Assembly: GCF_003286085.1 (NCBI RefSeq)
Contig: NW_020825289.1
Coordinates: 5,270,001-5,334,000, forward strand
From: Drosophila persimilis
Lineage: Eukaryota; Arthropoda; Insecta; Diptera; Drosophilidae
Direction: 5' to 3'
DNA: 64,000 nt
In this document: piece by piece, positions 1-14,904 of the stretch
How the letters are laid out: each line of letters begins with the position of its first letter
Position numbering within the stretch: the stretch's first letter is position 1
Translations under genes and position numbers: made by a program
The notes under the pieces: generated by a model
What the model saw: only the letters and a program-made list of their open reading frames with translations
What the model was told of the DNA's origin: nothing
The model's database searches: none

Positions 1-163
1 GCCCCGCTAGTTGCTCGCCCCCATTAACAGTGTGGCCCAACGCCTGTTGAAGTTTACCGCAGCTCGTCAGCAGCAGCAGCAGCATCAAAAGCGTGGTGGT
101 GGCGGAGGTGGTGGCTGGGACGGTGGTGTGGCCGCCTCGTGCCTGTTGTATTCTCGCAGCCAT
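1..163 (-). CDS. N-terminal fragment of a secreted or membrane protein, cut by window edge
   Basis: Reading leftward from an ATG at 163-161, 54 codons stay open to the window edge. After about 23 polar residues (MAARIQQARGGHTTVPA...) comes a hydrophobic core, TLLMLLLLLTSCG, then LQQALGHTVNGGEQLAG. This is the layout of a signal peptide with a long n-region, so the product is probably exported or a type I membrane protein. The start has a purine at -3 and G at +4. The frame is open upstream to a stop at 311-313 but has no other ATG. A CAG-repeat tract encodes the leucine run, so part of the hydrophobicity could be a microsatellite artefact. The rest of the gene lies left of the window and the family cannot be named. 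Confidence 0.4.
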   Translation of the reverse strand, partial: MAARIQQARGGHTTVPATTSATTTLLMLLLLLTSCGKLQQALGHTVNGGEQLAG

Positions 164-3100
164 TTCTCCGCAAACTTTTTGGATGTATGACGGATCAGTG
201 CAACAACGACAGCGCAGGCGCAACCGAGCACGACAGCAGCTGCTGGAACTACGATGGTGAGCGCATTTGTTTTCCGCCTGTTGCCAGTCGTTGCGGGCTG
301 TAAATTTCAATTAATTTCCGGCGAAAATTCGTCCTGGAACGTAGCTGGGCACTGGCAGCACGCGTTTAATTAAGTCCGAGCTGGAAATTGATGTGGCTGC
401 TAATTTCCGCCCGGCTTCTGCTGCACGGGGAACGGGTTTATGGCGAGGTCTGGTCCCGGTCTCGGTTTCGGTCTCACACTTTGTTGCGGCCGTAACTGCT
501 GCACTGTTATTCTTCTGCGGCAGAACTGAAAAATGGAACACAAGTGGAAACTTCCGTTAGTGGGGTAGGGAAATTGTACGGCGGGAAAACACAGCAGGGG
601 AAACGGAGGGGACGTGAATTGTAAATGTACGTACTTAAGCGAATTTAATGAGCAGTAAAAGTGTGCATCAAAATGAGCAGACATTTGTCTGTCTGACTGC
701 CCCAAAACTCAGAGCTCCCCCGCCGGCTATCCGTGTTGAATTTGCCTTGTTCACACTCCCCCTGACTGCCGCCCCTGCACCCACCAGCCATCCAGCTTAG
801 AGATGGTGCACGCAAATTAAGGAAGTTGCTTATGGACTTTGAGTGAACGCTCTCCGCATGCAGGTCTTTGGTTACAACTCCCCGAGAAGGAACTTAGCGC
901 GCATCTTGTGCCCACCGACAAAAAAGTGGTATCGCATACACGGCCTTCCTAGACTGAGGCACTGCCTCTCAGACTAGCTATTCTTTCGAACGCTCCGAGT
1001 AGAACGTGACTTAACAGCACCAAGTATCTCGGGTCTATCCCAGGGACTTCTCAATCTTCATTTGATTTTCTGGTGGAGAGAACGACGAGAGCTTACAAAA
1101 AACTGCATGGTTTTTCCTGAAAAAATGTATTCTTTGTGTGTGCGTGCCTTCTATAACAGACACGTTGAAAGATCGGTTGAAAGCAGAAACCAATTTAAGT
1201 TCCAACAAAATTGCTACACCGATTGCTCTATCCCTCCACACTCGGAATTCCATTCCAGGCTGGACGTAGTAGTAGGTGCGTATGTGGCCATATGCTGGCT
1301 TCTCTACCTTTGTCTATTAGGGATTAGTGCCTGATGTATGCACTGCAGAACAATGGGTTATTTTCCCTATAAATATACTACGCTCTCTCCCATCCCCACG
1401 GAAACGAGTCCCCAAATTGATGAGATTAATTAAGTTTTGGCCTGCATTCCGGTCATCAGACAGGAGGACAACGATGGCGGCGGCAGCAACGTTTTCATTA
1501 GTTACGCTGCACGTAAATTTATGGTCACGTTTCGACAGTTTGGGGCCTCCCCAGCACTCTGCAGCACAACCATTTTGTTCATTTTGCCCGTGCCAGTTGA
1601 CACTTATTTCCAGAGTCCTGTGCCCCAATTCTGTACGACCTTCAGGACGATATACAGCTATTTTCGGGTCAACAATGTTTTGGGGGGAGACCAACTATTT
1701 CCGGCATTCGAGATGAGTGGCGAAATATTAAAGAACCGCCGTCGGCAGCGCCCTCTCGGAAGATGGAATTTTACTCAATATATTAAGCATACGCCACATA
1801 GGCCGCCCCTAAGAGTCGTTAATACAGCGTTTAAAGCTGCCATAAATTGTAATGCCCTTATATTTATTAGATACATATTTCGTCAGCCTTATGGGCGTCC
1901 ATCGAAGGCCCGTTAGAGTGCCCCCAATAGACCGCAGCGACAATGTGGCTAATTGACTTCTTCCAATGTGCTGAAGTGATGCCTTTTCCAGGCCGCCCTG
2001 TTAACTAATTGACTCGACGTAATTAATGAAAATACTTTGATAAGATGTTCCATTTAACCCGATTTCCGGCTTAGCCAGGCGCCATCGAATGGTCATTGAC
2101 GGCCGTCCCATTCATTGGGGAGTTTTCTTAAATTTTGTCATCTATAAGTGTGGGCGTTTCCTTTTTTCATTACAGTTACAGGATATCCTCATTGACAGGC
2201 ATTTTGCATGCCTGCTCATATTTTTGTGTGTCCACAGATCCATTCGACGGTTGGCGGAAAGCCCTGAGTAAACAGTTTTGTGGGCCGCTGGGGCGAGTCC
2301 AAATGGATCGGAAATTCCATAAAAGTGAATGATATGAAAGGGTCTACCGCCTATGTACATATGTAACTCTTCTTTGACATTTGCAAACTTTTTAATCGCT
2401 TTGATTTGTCAGCAAATCAGCAAAGCTTCACTTTGTTTTCAGCCAAATCGCATTGGCCACGGGCCTGAAGGCACACATTAAGCCTTATAGGTTTTGCGGC
2501 CCAAAGCGCATTTGCCTTTTAGCTCGTTTCGGCTGCCCCAAAATACTGTTTTATGGTCACACATACACACACGCTCGCAGACACACACACACACGTAGAG
2601 ATAACCGTTTCAGGTAATGCTCATGTTACAGTTTTGGCCATGCCATAATTTTTTATGCGAGAATTATGCAGAAAGTTCATTGGAGCAGAAAAATGCGGAA
2701 AGGGGCGCTGTGCCCCGAAAGTCTGCAGCGAAATGAAAAATTAATGAGCGCCACAGCCCCCGGCGTGTGTCTGTGGGCGTGGTGGCCGAGCTCTCGTATT
2801 CCCGCTCGCCGCTCAATTATTAAAATATTATTTATTATCCTGTAGCTGGACGACGACTTGACTCCGGCTTAATGGCGGGCACGTGACGGCAGGCAGAGTG
2901 ATGATGACCGACCGTCCACTTAAATCGTGATTATCTATAATGAATATGCAATCCACAACTCACATGTACGTCGAAAATTCCCATCAAATATTTGCAGTGT
3001 GTGCGTGTGTTGGTGAATTTGTCAGCCGACACGTCGCAACGTGTGTCTGTGTGAGTGGCTCAAATTCATAATAAGGCCATAAATCACTCCCTCAATTGGT

Positions 3101-6100
3101 GCTCAAGGCTGCTGTTGCTGTTATTTAATTTAATTTAATAAAAAATGCATTGATAATATTTCAGAAATGTATCTACATTGCAACAAAACTAGGCCCAAGG
3201 TCAAGCTTCCCGGAGGTCCATATGTATCCTTTTAAAGGAAATCTCTTACAGACAAAACATTCAACGCGCCGAAAATTAAAGCACAAATTTATTTGACAGC
3301 AGAACAAATGAAATTTGAGATTCAATTTGGTCAACCATTTTTGGGGGACACTTTTGGTTCTGGGCCCAAAAGTTTTTCGGTACATTTTGCTTCTTTTTTT
3401 TTTGCTTAGCAGTCGAGTCATTTAATTCCATTTATTATCATTTTTTATTGTTTTGCCAATTAAAAAGTTTGCACATTAATTTTATTTTACGCGCTTCCAT
3501 TGTGTAGCCGCTGCCACTGCCGCTGCCGCTGGCGTTGGCGTTGCCGTGGTTGCTCGCCTTTCGTTTCCGTTGGCGCTCCGCCGGGGCAAAAATTTCAAAA
3601 ACCTTTTTGGCGACACGCAAAATGTGCAGAAAGTTTCGATGGAAACTTTTAGTAGTAGCATGCAACACGCATCAGCGAAACGCACTTTTAAAGGCAAATT
3701 AGTTATCCTCGCAAATGAGTGGAAAGAGAGGACGCAGGTCCTTGGCTCTCGGCGGTCTATTAATATCTGTCTGTTTCCGATGAAGAAAAACGATTAGTGA
3801 AACTATCATATATCTTCCAGAGCAACTATCTGTGGATGTCACATTGTCAACCCCAAACGCGAAATGGGGATCCGAAAAGGGAAAGGTGCATTAATTATTG
3901 GCGGCACTCCAGAGAACCCATCAAAGTAGTCAGGAGTGGGCGTGGGCGGAGGGCAGGAAAGGCATTAGCCATGGTCAATCGCAAGCGCTCTCAACTCTTC
4001 TCTCATCCGTAGACCAATTTCATGCGATTTTATTTCGAGTTTTTCCAGCCGGAAAAGCTGTTTGGTCAATGGCGCCAAAATATGCGACGCACGCATCGAC
4101 CCTCGCAACCCGCACCCCGCACCCCGCACCCCTCACCTCGCACCACGCTCCACACCTCCCACTTCCACCTCCCTGCCATGGAACATTGGCCGTGACAGTT
4201 TTGCAGGCCAAAAGCGTCACTGGCGGCATTCCTCGCGGCTTTTTCGACTCGGTGGCACAAACAAATTAATCCAATTTTGAAAGTGAGACCATGGCATGGA
4301 CCAGCTGGAGGGTCGTAGGAGTCCGCGCATAAATTAAGTAATTAACTCGATTGGGCGGTTCGGTGTCGGTGGGTGTCGGGTCGGTGTCGACAGCCCCCGT
4401 AGTTCGGTTAATTGATGCTGTGTCAAAGCGTTTATTCACCGCTTAAGTGCTCCGATGTATTTGTAGTTAATTAATTTGTTTTTTGGGCTCGAGCGCAGCA
4501 CCAAAGATGGACCTGCTGTAGCGCACGAGTGCAAATTAAAGAAAAATCCACATCAAAGTATTCAAAATCCAGATTCATAAGTGGATTACGAGATTGTGGG
4601 AAAAAGGGGCAACAAATTAATCAAAATTAATCGCATTACAACAAACAGCAGCAACAAGAGGCCCAAAAGCAATTTAAGGTGCACACACACACACACACTG
4701 GGAGACGAGGAGGAAACGAAAGGAACATACGCGAAATACTTTTAAGTGCTTCGCAGGAGAGAAACTCATTACGGAAATTGCTTTACTCATACACAAACGC
4801 CCGCGGCAGCCTTGCGAATCGCACTCGCATGTACACACCCATCGAAGTGGCACACCCGCGCCCTTCGGCTTACTCCCAGCTTCCGTTTCAGTTTCAGTTT
4901 CAGTTCATCAAAATAATAAGTGAACCTCTACAGGGAGGCATCAATTAAAAAAGCCAGGAGAAGGCGAAGTTAACGGATGTGCCAGTGGCAGGACACGCCG
5001 AAAGGTAGCATCATCGAAATTCGCTTACACGATTCTCAATGTGGGTCTCGGTTTTAATTTTCGTCTGCTCGGAAGACTCCCAGTAGGATGGATGGATGCC
5101 ACTTCCCCAAAAAGTTGGGAGTCATTGATTTTGTGCTCAGCTGGGCCCCAAACCGCTCCAGCAGGCGGGATGGTGGGTGTACAGGCCTGTATAGAGATTG
5201 TCATTGGATAGCATTTGATATAATATGCACGCCACATTAAATGGATTATTTAATGTTGTCGCTCTCACGTACACGTACACGTACACGTACGTACGTATGG
5301 AAAGCAAATGATGCGTGCATTAGATAGAGTCGGAGTCCTGGCTCCTGCTCAGAGGCGACAGTGAAGTGGGGGGAGGAGGCACACAATGTTGTTGGCATAA
5401 AAGTCAAACTGTGGCACACAGCATCATCGTCTGATGGCGGATGGCGGATCGTCTGCTCGTTTCCATTTGCCCCGTCCCCCGTCCACCGAACGAGAAACCA
5501 CAGAACACCCAGACCACAGGAGCTATCCACAAATGCAGGAGGAGGTTAAAGTTGATTGTGCTTGAAATTGGGCGGCTGCTGCTGTGTCCTCTGCATCCAT
5601 GTGAGCATCGTAATTGGAGATGTTTTGCTTATCGCAAAACGGGCGAACGAGAGCCCCAAAGATGAGTCTCCACCTGTGTCTACAGATGCCGCCTATGAAA
5701 ATTCGCTTGGCATTTCGATGGAGGGAAAGGAGCGAGATTTTTGTTCACTTCTCAGTGCAGCGCTCATTCCACTCAATTTACCCAGAGACGGTTTCGTTCC
5801 ATTGGATGCAGCTCTCCAGAAGAGAACTTGGACTGCTTCCAATCAAAGCCCCATCAGAACTATAATTAGGAAGCATATCTCCATGGAAAAGCTATTGGCT
5901 CTTTGCTTGACCTTTCAGTTGAAGCATGCCAATCGCCTGACAGCCTGATAGCCTGATGGTCTGACGGTTTCTATTAATTAAGCCCGGCAAATGAGCTCTG
6001 ACCTTATGCGAGCAGCACTAGTTGTGGCATTATGTGGCATGTGGGTAGGCAGATTGACTTGAAATTCCGGAGGAACACATATCATCGAGAGCCCCATCAT

Positions 6101-9100
6101 CATTCATCCTCCTGCGATTATAATTAGCCGTATTATTCAAGTCTATCGAGTTCGTATACTTATCTCGCACTCGTACGCGTAACAAACAAACACGCTCTGT
6201 TTCGATAAATAATACACAAGCAAAAGCTGGAAAAAAACAAGGATTGCGGAGTTAGGATCCACGGAGTGCGGCCTGGCTAATGCCCCCCAAATCCCACATA
6301 CAATGAATGTGTGCCATGAGCAAATAATGGGGGCACCCTCGCATGGTAAACGGCGAAGTGGCAGGGGTAGCAGCTCCATAAATCAAAGGACAAGCTCATA
6401 AATGAATAATGCAAATTTAAGCACTCGCTGAAGGGATTCCTTAGATAAGTACTTGAAAATTGTTGACATACTCAATCAGAAATGTGTGACACGCGTATCA
6501 TGGAAAAATAAATGAAAAACGGAAAGCATGACGTGCTCGAGTTGGTTGGCAAGTCCCCAAAAATACTAGAAACCAACCACGGCGATGTTATCTTGATTAC
6601 TGAGCGACTGACGCTCATGGAAAGATGCAGACAAACTGCATAGTTTATGGGCAAATACTCTGCATGCACACGGCTCAAAGAACAGAGCAAATGATGACAG
6701 ATAGTAGTTGTTGCCATTTACATTTGGTTTCTGGGCTGCTTTCGGACACACACAAAACCAATCTCCAGTTCAGTTGAGTCCAGTCTTTCCTCTCTCTATT
6801 GTTTGCTCAAGCATATAAATCGACTGTGCATGGCTTTAATTCTCTTTAATTCGAGTTAATTCTGACCCCCAAAAAAGAAGGCAGCTGATTATGGCCGAAT
6901 ACTTGCCCTCCAGCTGATGACTACCAAAAGTCAAGCCCAGAGTTAAGGTTCCCCCCAAATTCCAGCTATGCTATTACAATCCAAATGCAAATGCAATCCA
7001 GAAGTTTTCTCTGTTCGGAAGAACTTTCTGCTGGATGGTAAGACTTAAAGCAGGAAAATTATGGTTATTCGAAATGGAAATCCTTTCAGCAGATTAAAGA
7101 GATGAAAGTGCTGCTTTTAATAAGGCTTAAAGCCGGACCTGCTGGCACTGAGCGTAAGCAGCTCGGTGGCTGCTAGTGGCTGGCGCTAATCCGACACAAG
7201 TTGCCATTTAATACGGATACGGTCTAACGGATAGACGGCTTTAAAGAGCCATTAAACGAGCAGCCAAAGAAGGCTGAAATGATAAATATTAATGGCGGAA
7301 GAGTCTGGACCCCGCCAGCTTCCTCCCACTTCCGTTTCCGCGCTGCGGCAGACCTCATTCCGGGGGTGCGCGGGGGCCAAACTTTCTTTTTATTCGCTCC
7401 TAAAATATTTATTTATTCACGCACTCGCGCTCGCCTTCCCATGGGCATAATTTGCATTCCAGCACTTATTGTTGTTAATCTGCTCATAGAAAATTTAATT
7501 AAAGCTATGGGCCAAAAGCATTGCGTGGGCCCGACCCCGAGCCCGGCGACTGGTCCTCTCTGGAATGATTCAATTTATGATGCGGAGGCCTCCGCATCCG
7601 AGCATCAATCGGGCATAAAGTGTGACTACAACGTCGGGGGTGGGGGCATGCCACAGTCATGCCTCACTTGGCAATCCCTTCGGGGGCAGTGCCACATTCT
7701 TGGGGATGTCCTTGGAAGTCTCTTTCACCGAAAGTTCTTCAGGCATGAAAATCTAGCAAAAAGCATTTTATAATCAGAGACTCTCGGATCCTACGCGTTC
7801 AGCAAATGCTGATTAAATTGTATTTTATTTTGGAGAATTCCAAAATGAGTAGGAAAAGAAAGGGGGGAGGAGGGAAGGCCTTCACAATGCAGCAGCAGAG
7901 GCACGCCGTGAAGGGCATGTTAATTAAGAAACTCCAGTGGGCTTAAAGCGACTTTAAAAAGGATGACTTCTGGAATTTGTCAACTTAATGTTTCCCTCAA
8001 ATGAAAACCTTGTGCAACATTCTTAGGGGAAACTATAATATATTTTTAGTTGGACCCCAGGGGTCCTCATTTTCACACGCACATTAGGCGGACGATAGTC
8101 TGGCCGCAGCGATGTTTAAAGTTATTAGACAACAACTTAGCTCTTTTGACCCTGTTTTCGGTATTCCGGATCAGCTAGGGCAGGGAGATCCCAGGGCGTT
8201 AAGCGATAAACTTTATCCTGGTTGGTAGGGGGCAAAGTGCGGCAGGTAAGTGCAGCCAAAAGTTTCCGACACACTGTGGACAGTCCCACTAATGGCCACC
8301 AAGGTGGGGAGGTGTAAAATAAATAACACTAAAGTTTGCAGGGCAGCAAATGACGCGGAAGCGTTGGTCCAATGGACGGCTAATTACATCATGCAGTGCA
8401 GCGCCACACATGGGAGTATCTCCCTCCTCGGCGAAGTATCTGAGAAAGGAGTTCCATAACACTGGCGCGGCCTTGAAGGAGCTTCAAGGCTTCAAGGATC
8501 GTGGAAACCCATTAAAATTTTTTGTGCCACTGAAAACTGAACTCCAAATATAAATTCGACTTTGGCTTTTGTTTGCTTTCAATTTGCATTTTCTGTAAAC
8601 ACAATTATTTCGACGAATAATTGAATTTTATTAGATCTCCTGCCGGGGCTCGGGAAATTAATTTTCTCTTCTGTTCTGCCACATTTGTCACAGGGCACAC
8701 CAGCAACGAGAGGGCGGAACACACCACGCTGCCTTGTTGGCCTTCTCGCACTTGGTCTTTGGCCCTTTGGTCCTTTGGCCCCCGACTTGCCCTGTGGCTC
8801 CTGCCAGGGCGTGGAAATTGTCATAAATCAGCATTGTTGCATTTAACTCGTCGGTGCAAATGAGTTTCACAACAAAAGCAATAAGTAAAAGTGCCGGCGC
8901 TAGATGGAATTCTACGGCCTGCCGAGATTTATGGCTTTGCATTTATTTTGGCCGATAGGAAATTTGCCATTTCGTTTGATACATTCGGACTTGCTTCGGC
9001 GATGAAAGACACTTTGCATTTTGAATTATTCACTTCGAAACTTACTTAGGCCAGCCGCAGGAATTATTTCCTTTAATCCGATATCGAAATATTTTAATTA

Positions 9101-9400
9101 ATAATTTGACAAATCATTTTTATGGCACTAAATATTTGCTTTAATTTATTCCGTATTTAAACAACTTTTTCGCACTCCAAGGGGTAATATTTTTCATTAT
9201 TTTCCCGAATATTTTGCGTGCAGTTATTGTGAGACTTTCTCCCCACCGCACAGGGCAGGACTTCCGTTCGCCGTGGAATCGCGTCTGAGACTAACAGCAG
9301 CAGCATTTTCCGAGCTGTGGCCACGACACGGAGTCGGGTGTCCTGTGGCAGCATCGGGATGCTGCTGTTATCTCTTGTTTTGGGAAATTTTCTAACAGAG
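164..9400. other. Noncoding DNA, no supported gene
   Basis: No open frame here combines an ATG, fly-like codon use and splice sites; the longest frames look like chance. The sequence shows the usual fly cis-regulatory texture: many TAATTA/TTAATTAA homeodomain-type cores, GATA cores and short CA tracts (about 2,573-2,597 and 4,681-4,700). There is a C-rich CGCACCC-type tract near 4,105-4,140, TTTCAG repeats near 4,885-4,908 and a CACGTA array at 5,266-5,297. It probably contains enhancers of a flanking gene, which is inference. Confidence 0.5.
5266..5297. repeat. CACGTA microsatellite
   Basis: A run of CACGTA units about 32 bp long, near-palindromic because of its ACGT cores. The cores contain E-box-like CACGTA rather than CACGTG. 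Confidence 0.85.
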
Positions 9401-12400
9401 CTCTGTTAACAGCGATGTAGACGTAGATGAAGTTTTGCTGCAGATGGAAATAGCTGCACGACATGTCATAAGAAAATTCTTAAGATGCTTAGCTTCTTCC
9501 ATTCGTTGATACATTTCCATGAATTTCGTTATTGTATTTCCCCTGCCTGCCGGCCAGAAGGTTGCACATTTTCGGTGAAGGGTTTTAATGAATTCCATAT
9601 CCATTCCCAGGTATCGAAAGGAAGGACAAAATTAAAGCTTTAAACAAACGGAATATGCTGCCAATTTCAGCCACAAGGACGAGATAAAAACACAAGCAGA
9701 AGGGCACAAACAAAATAATTGATGGGAATGAAATTGCGAATGCGGGGACACAAGGAGCACATTCATCATTTCGAGTAGTAGGCCGGAAACTTTCTGCCTT
9801 TTTTTGCCTGGCATAAGTTTTCCTTTCCCCTCCCTGCCATACATCACTGTGTTTACTGCAACACTTGACACACAGCAGCAGCATGAACAAACAAACATGT
9901 GTGTTCGCACAGTACAGTATGTCATACTGTATAATAAACCTCGAGGCTGATTACGATGAAGCCAGGAGGCAGACAGTCACTGAGTCGCACAGAATCCTTG
10001 TAATATCCATTGTGTATCTCGGAATGGCAGTACAGTGGCCCAGAGACACATTTAAAACCATTTTCCACTCTTTCACTTTGCATGTAAATTCGTGAGATGG
10101 AGATTCTTTTGTTCCCAAAACAGCAATTACCGCCGCTACTGCTGTGGGGGTAATCTCAAGTTATAAGTAGTTCCAAGGGAGAGGCCCGGCACGCTCCTAT
10201 TGCCATTGGCAGCAGCAAAGTGCAGCAGTACAGCAGAACGGCCTTTGCTCCCCCTCTAATCTATTCATTAGCCAACCCCTTTGTACGCTCTCTTTGGCTG
10301 TTAGCAGCTGCAAATTGAATACAAAAAACTATGAAATGCTTAACGGCACAATTGGGCAGTCAACCAGAAGACGACGTGGAAAGTGCGTGCCAATAAACAT
10401 TAAATAAATATTTACGCAGACAGATAGACAGATAGACAGGCAGACAATCCAAAACAGCTTGAGGCCCGGGCTAGGCACAAGGGAGGGAAGGAGCGGGGGA
10501 GTTAGGGGCAGTGGAACGTGCTGAACATTTAATACCTTCGCACATCGTTAGAACCGAGCGAGAATCGGAATCCCAAGACACGACAAGCAGCTGATAATGA
10601 TTCCCATCCGTCCGCATCCTGTCCATGTCCATGACGATGTCCATCCGTTTGTTTTCACGCTGTGCTTTTTCTCTTTTTTTTTTGTTGACAGCATAATTAC
10701 GTTGATGACAGACGTTCGGCGGGGCCGGGGGAGACGACTCTAGACTCTAAGCAAACACACAGCCACAGCCACAGCCACAGCCACTGACACACTGACACAC
10801 AGGCAGACACTGCAATGCACATGGACACGGACATGGATCGGTCGGCGCCACCATTAAGTGACCCCGGAGACCCCGGGAGGGGGAGACAGTAGCAGGACTC
10901 TCCCTCTGCTTTGTGTGCCTCTGTTTGCGGCAGCAGGTGTTCTCTTGTGGTTAAAGGCCATAATGGAGAGTAGAGCACCGCACAATGGGGCATGCTATAA
11001 ATAAAGTGCAAGCTTTAGCTCCTGCCAATAGATTATCGCCATGAACAGAGCTACTCTGGGAGCCAGCACTGGATTGCAAGGAGATCAGACACCAAATACT
11101 TGTACTCCACTTGTACCTAACACCCACAAGCCCACAACGAAACCCCAAACCCAATAATGTTAGACGACAGGAAAATAGCTGCACTGCATATGCCATATCG
11201 GGGATGTATGGAAAGCATTTCCTGACAAGAAAAACTGCCCGAGGCACAGCACGCACACGCACACGCACACGCATACGCATTCAAAAACACGAATACCGAA
11301 CGAACAATTCGAAAACTTTTGTTTTGCCAAGTGGGGAGAAAGTTTGTCCGTAAGGCAACCGATGGCCGCTGCTCCGCCTTGATAATAATAGTCGGAGTCA
11401 TGGGCCTGGCAGCCGTCTCGCAATAATGGTAATGATGCCACACCCCCCTTCACTACGACCATCACACTACTGTAATTGTGTTGTGGCAACAACAAATAAC
11501 TGAGTAAGCAAGTTTTCGCATCTGAAAATGTTTTTGCAATGAAATGCATTGCTATGTTGGTACCGCTCCAGCTCTTGAAAGTCGCTCCTCCACTCGCTGC
11601 CTCCGTGTGTGCGTGTGGCAGCCACATTACGGCCAATTAGAGAGCGCATGCAACTCCCAGCACAAAGGAAAATGCCTTTTCAACCAGCTTGAAACATTGT
11701 CAAAGGATTCTCTCCAAGCTGAATGTCAATGTCAGGTGGCAACTGTCAGGGCGCTGGAGCTACAGGTAAGAGTGCGGGCTTAAAGCCTGACATTCACCGA
11801 CTTTAAGAGAGGTTAGTTTCCCAGCAGGCTCCAAGGACCTTCGATCTGCACTGAGGAGAGCCCTTGCACATGCAATCAAAATGTAAAATCCGTATCAAAG
11901 GGGGAGCGCGTGCTTCCACTCCCTCGGCAGGAATGTAGCGAATGTTCTGTTAAATATTCAGTTCGCACAAATGAAATGAAATTGCATCAAATCACTGTGG
12001 GAGTCGCCCTACAATAGTTCCTCTTTCTTTCTCTGTCTGCGGGAAGCATTTACTGCACTTTTTCGCTCTCCCGCGTGCACGCAAACGTGTACTGAATTTG
12101 CACACAAATCGGCGGAGAATTCATTTGCTCGACATCGTTCCAATTTGTTTTTCCAGCTTCCATTCCGGGGGAAACAGGTATTTTTGCAGTGAAACTTTAA
12201 GCCCGAGCCTCAAACCAGATCTGCTGGCAGCGGCTTGTCATTTGCATACAACGGGAAATCGTACAGTTCCGTGACCCACAAAAGAAGCAGTTTAAACGGA
12301 AACACGGAGTTACCCAAATCACAGAACACATGCTGCCCATCGGCTGCGAAAGGCGAAGAGCACGGACACGGACACGGACACAAGACATGGGTCCAGAGCT

Positions 12401-13457
12401 CTACGCTTGTCATAAAGATGTCATAAAGGTCGCCCCAAAACCCCCCAAATCTGCGATGGGTCACCTCAGATTATAGAATGGGGCAGGGCATAGCCGAGTT
12501 GGCTTCGCTTCCTGTTACGGCTTTGTGTCCTTAATTGTTCCAGAAATCTCCTTTGGTGTTGAAGATTCAAGATTTTTGCTTAGATTGTTTTTCTTACAAA
12601 TTAAACCACAACAGCATACGATTTCAAATGCACAACTTCTGTGAATGGTTTCTTGGTGCCTTGGATATTCTCTTTCTCGAATAAATGCCTAGTTTCTGTG
12701 AGGAAAAACTTTAATCTATTTGACTTGCACTCTGAGCCGACTCTCGACTGTTGAATTATTCAAGTTTATCTCACAAGGCTTTGTCTTTGGAAACAATAAC
12801 TTGACATTCGGCCGGAAACAATTTAATTTGGCCTATTTACCGACCGCATTACCCAAAAGTTGGATGTAAATTAATTTGGGATAATTGCTTTTGCGTTTGC
12901 GCCGCGCGGGAAAGTTTTCCGGGTTTACATTTCCACCCACAAGGCGCCACAAGGAGGATCCTGTGGCGGGCAGATAGCAAAGCTCCTAATGAATTTCTAC
13001 TCGACTCGAATCTACTGTCGACTGTTTATGGGGCAGCCAGCAGCCAGCCGATGAAAGTTTCAACATTATCCACAGCCAGAGCGTGTCCTGTCCTCTTGGG
13101 TTCGGGTTCGCGTTCGGGTTGGGTTTCGGGCTGGGGTTCCTTAGTCTGTCTGTGTCACTCGAATGATTAAAGATTTTGTTTTATGGCCCTCTGCCACGGC
13201 TACTACTTTCTTGCCACAATTTATCAACTTTCAAGGTTGTCCACTGCAGCAGTAGTAAAAAGTTTGACATTTTGCTTCGAGGCCATAAAATGTCTAATTT
13301 AATCAACTTTAACTTTGCCGCCGGACCCCGATCCCTGCCCCCACGTTTATTGACGGAGCTCAAAGCCATATTTCACGGACGGCCATAAAACTCGTATAGT
13401 TTTTCCTTGGCCGTAGAGAGAGCGTGAGAACCCTTTAAATATTCAATTGAGGCCCTG

Positions 13458-13484
13458 TACACCTACACCTACACCTACACCTAC
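13458..13484. repeat. CTACAC microsatellite
   Basis: About four and a half tandem copies of CTACAC on the plus strand, in noncoding DNA. Confidence 0.85.
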
Positions 13485-14869
13485 GTTCCGTCCGATGAAT
13501 AGTCGCCATGGATGGTGCCATGAAAAAGGTCATGAACAATGATTGATGATCGCCTGTCGCCTGTCGCCTGCCACTCCAAACTCTCGATTCCGTGGCTAAA
13601 AAGTCATCAGAAATGGCTGTTGCGGTGCTTGAGATGCAGCGAATTCTCTGCGGAAAGCTCCCACAAAGAACATCCGCAGCCCTCTCTTCTAATTAACTCA
13701 TGAAAGTGCTAAGAACGTGGTAATTTCATGTTGCTCCGACGAAAACCCCTCCTTGTGTGTAGTCCTGTCATCGGGGACCTGACAACGACAGCGAAAGCGG
13801 TTTCTCACTCCGTTAATTAGTGAAATGTTTCTGTCTGCAAGTCACTACAAGCGGATTCGCGGGCAGAGAAAATGAGAGAAAAGCTTGTTTTCCAGGAGTT
13901 TCAGGCTTCAAAGGAGTGCTCTCGAGAATAGATCTTGATGTGCTTTTGTGTAATCAAATTGTAATGTAATCCCGGTGCATTGTTTTAATTATGTACTCTT
14001 TTCCACTGACAATCAGACCCCTCTGCCGTTGGCAGATGACGAGTGCAAAGCTTTCCCTTGTTGCACCACACAACAAACTTCAATTAGTTTATGATTTCCG
14101 ACCGGAGATGGCAAAAGTTTTCACCGCAGCAAAAACAATGTCACATATTACACTTGGAATGTATACGTACTTGGAAGATTGCAAAATAAATAAAAATAAA
14201 GACTAAGAAAGTATGCAGAAAAGTAGGAGAAAGCCTGGTGAAGGACGATCTCCCTGCGGTAGACGCGGAAACACCAACAATGCCAGGACAGCAGCCTCGT
14301 GTCTCTCTGTCGCATCTGAAAGCATATCTAATGAGGTCCCTGTCTCCCTGACTCTCGGTTGCAATCGCATGTGGCACTCACTCATTTGGCATTCAGTAAT
14401 GTTTGTTTGCATAAGCTGCCGCAGAGAAAGGGAGAAGGGGGATAGGACCACTTCTGGATCCACAGATTTCATGGTCCTGTATAAAATATATTGTATGCGT
14501 CGCGGTGGCGTCTACTTAATATGCGCAGTGCGATGCCCGGACCCGGAATATGAAGGGGAGCATCTAAGAAGGTACTGGAGTGATTAGGTCTTGGCCGGTA
14601 TTCAAATGTTCTTACATGCGGCTTGCGTATCACTGTTTTGCTTATTTAATGCGTCTTTTGACCCAATTTACAGCATATTTTCTACACTGTCTCAATTCTT
14701 GTGTGCAGTTTCCAGCTTAAACTCTGGGGAAAAACGTTGCCTGTGGGTAACGTGCTCTGTGCACCGCAGACCAACACATAGGACACAGGGACACCATGGC
14801 GAAGAGCTGCTGCAGGAAAGAAAATGGAATTTTCCATTAGATTGGCTTTTTGCAATCATATCGAGAACA

Positions 14870-14904
14870 GGACCCGGACCCGGACCCGGACCCGGACCAG
14901 GACC
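14870..14904. repeat. CCGGAC microsatellite
   Basis: About five tandem copies of the GC-rich hexamer CCGGAC, ending in a diverged unit. The reverse frame would read as Gly-Pro repeats, which explains the apparent GPGPGP frames here. Confidence 0.85.

Noticed and set aside
7279..7773. 164-codon plus-strand frame
   Set aside because: Composition mirrors local GC-rich noncoding DNA; no domain, no splice logic and no convincing promoter.
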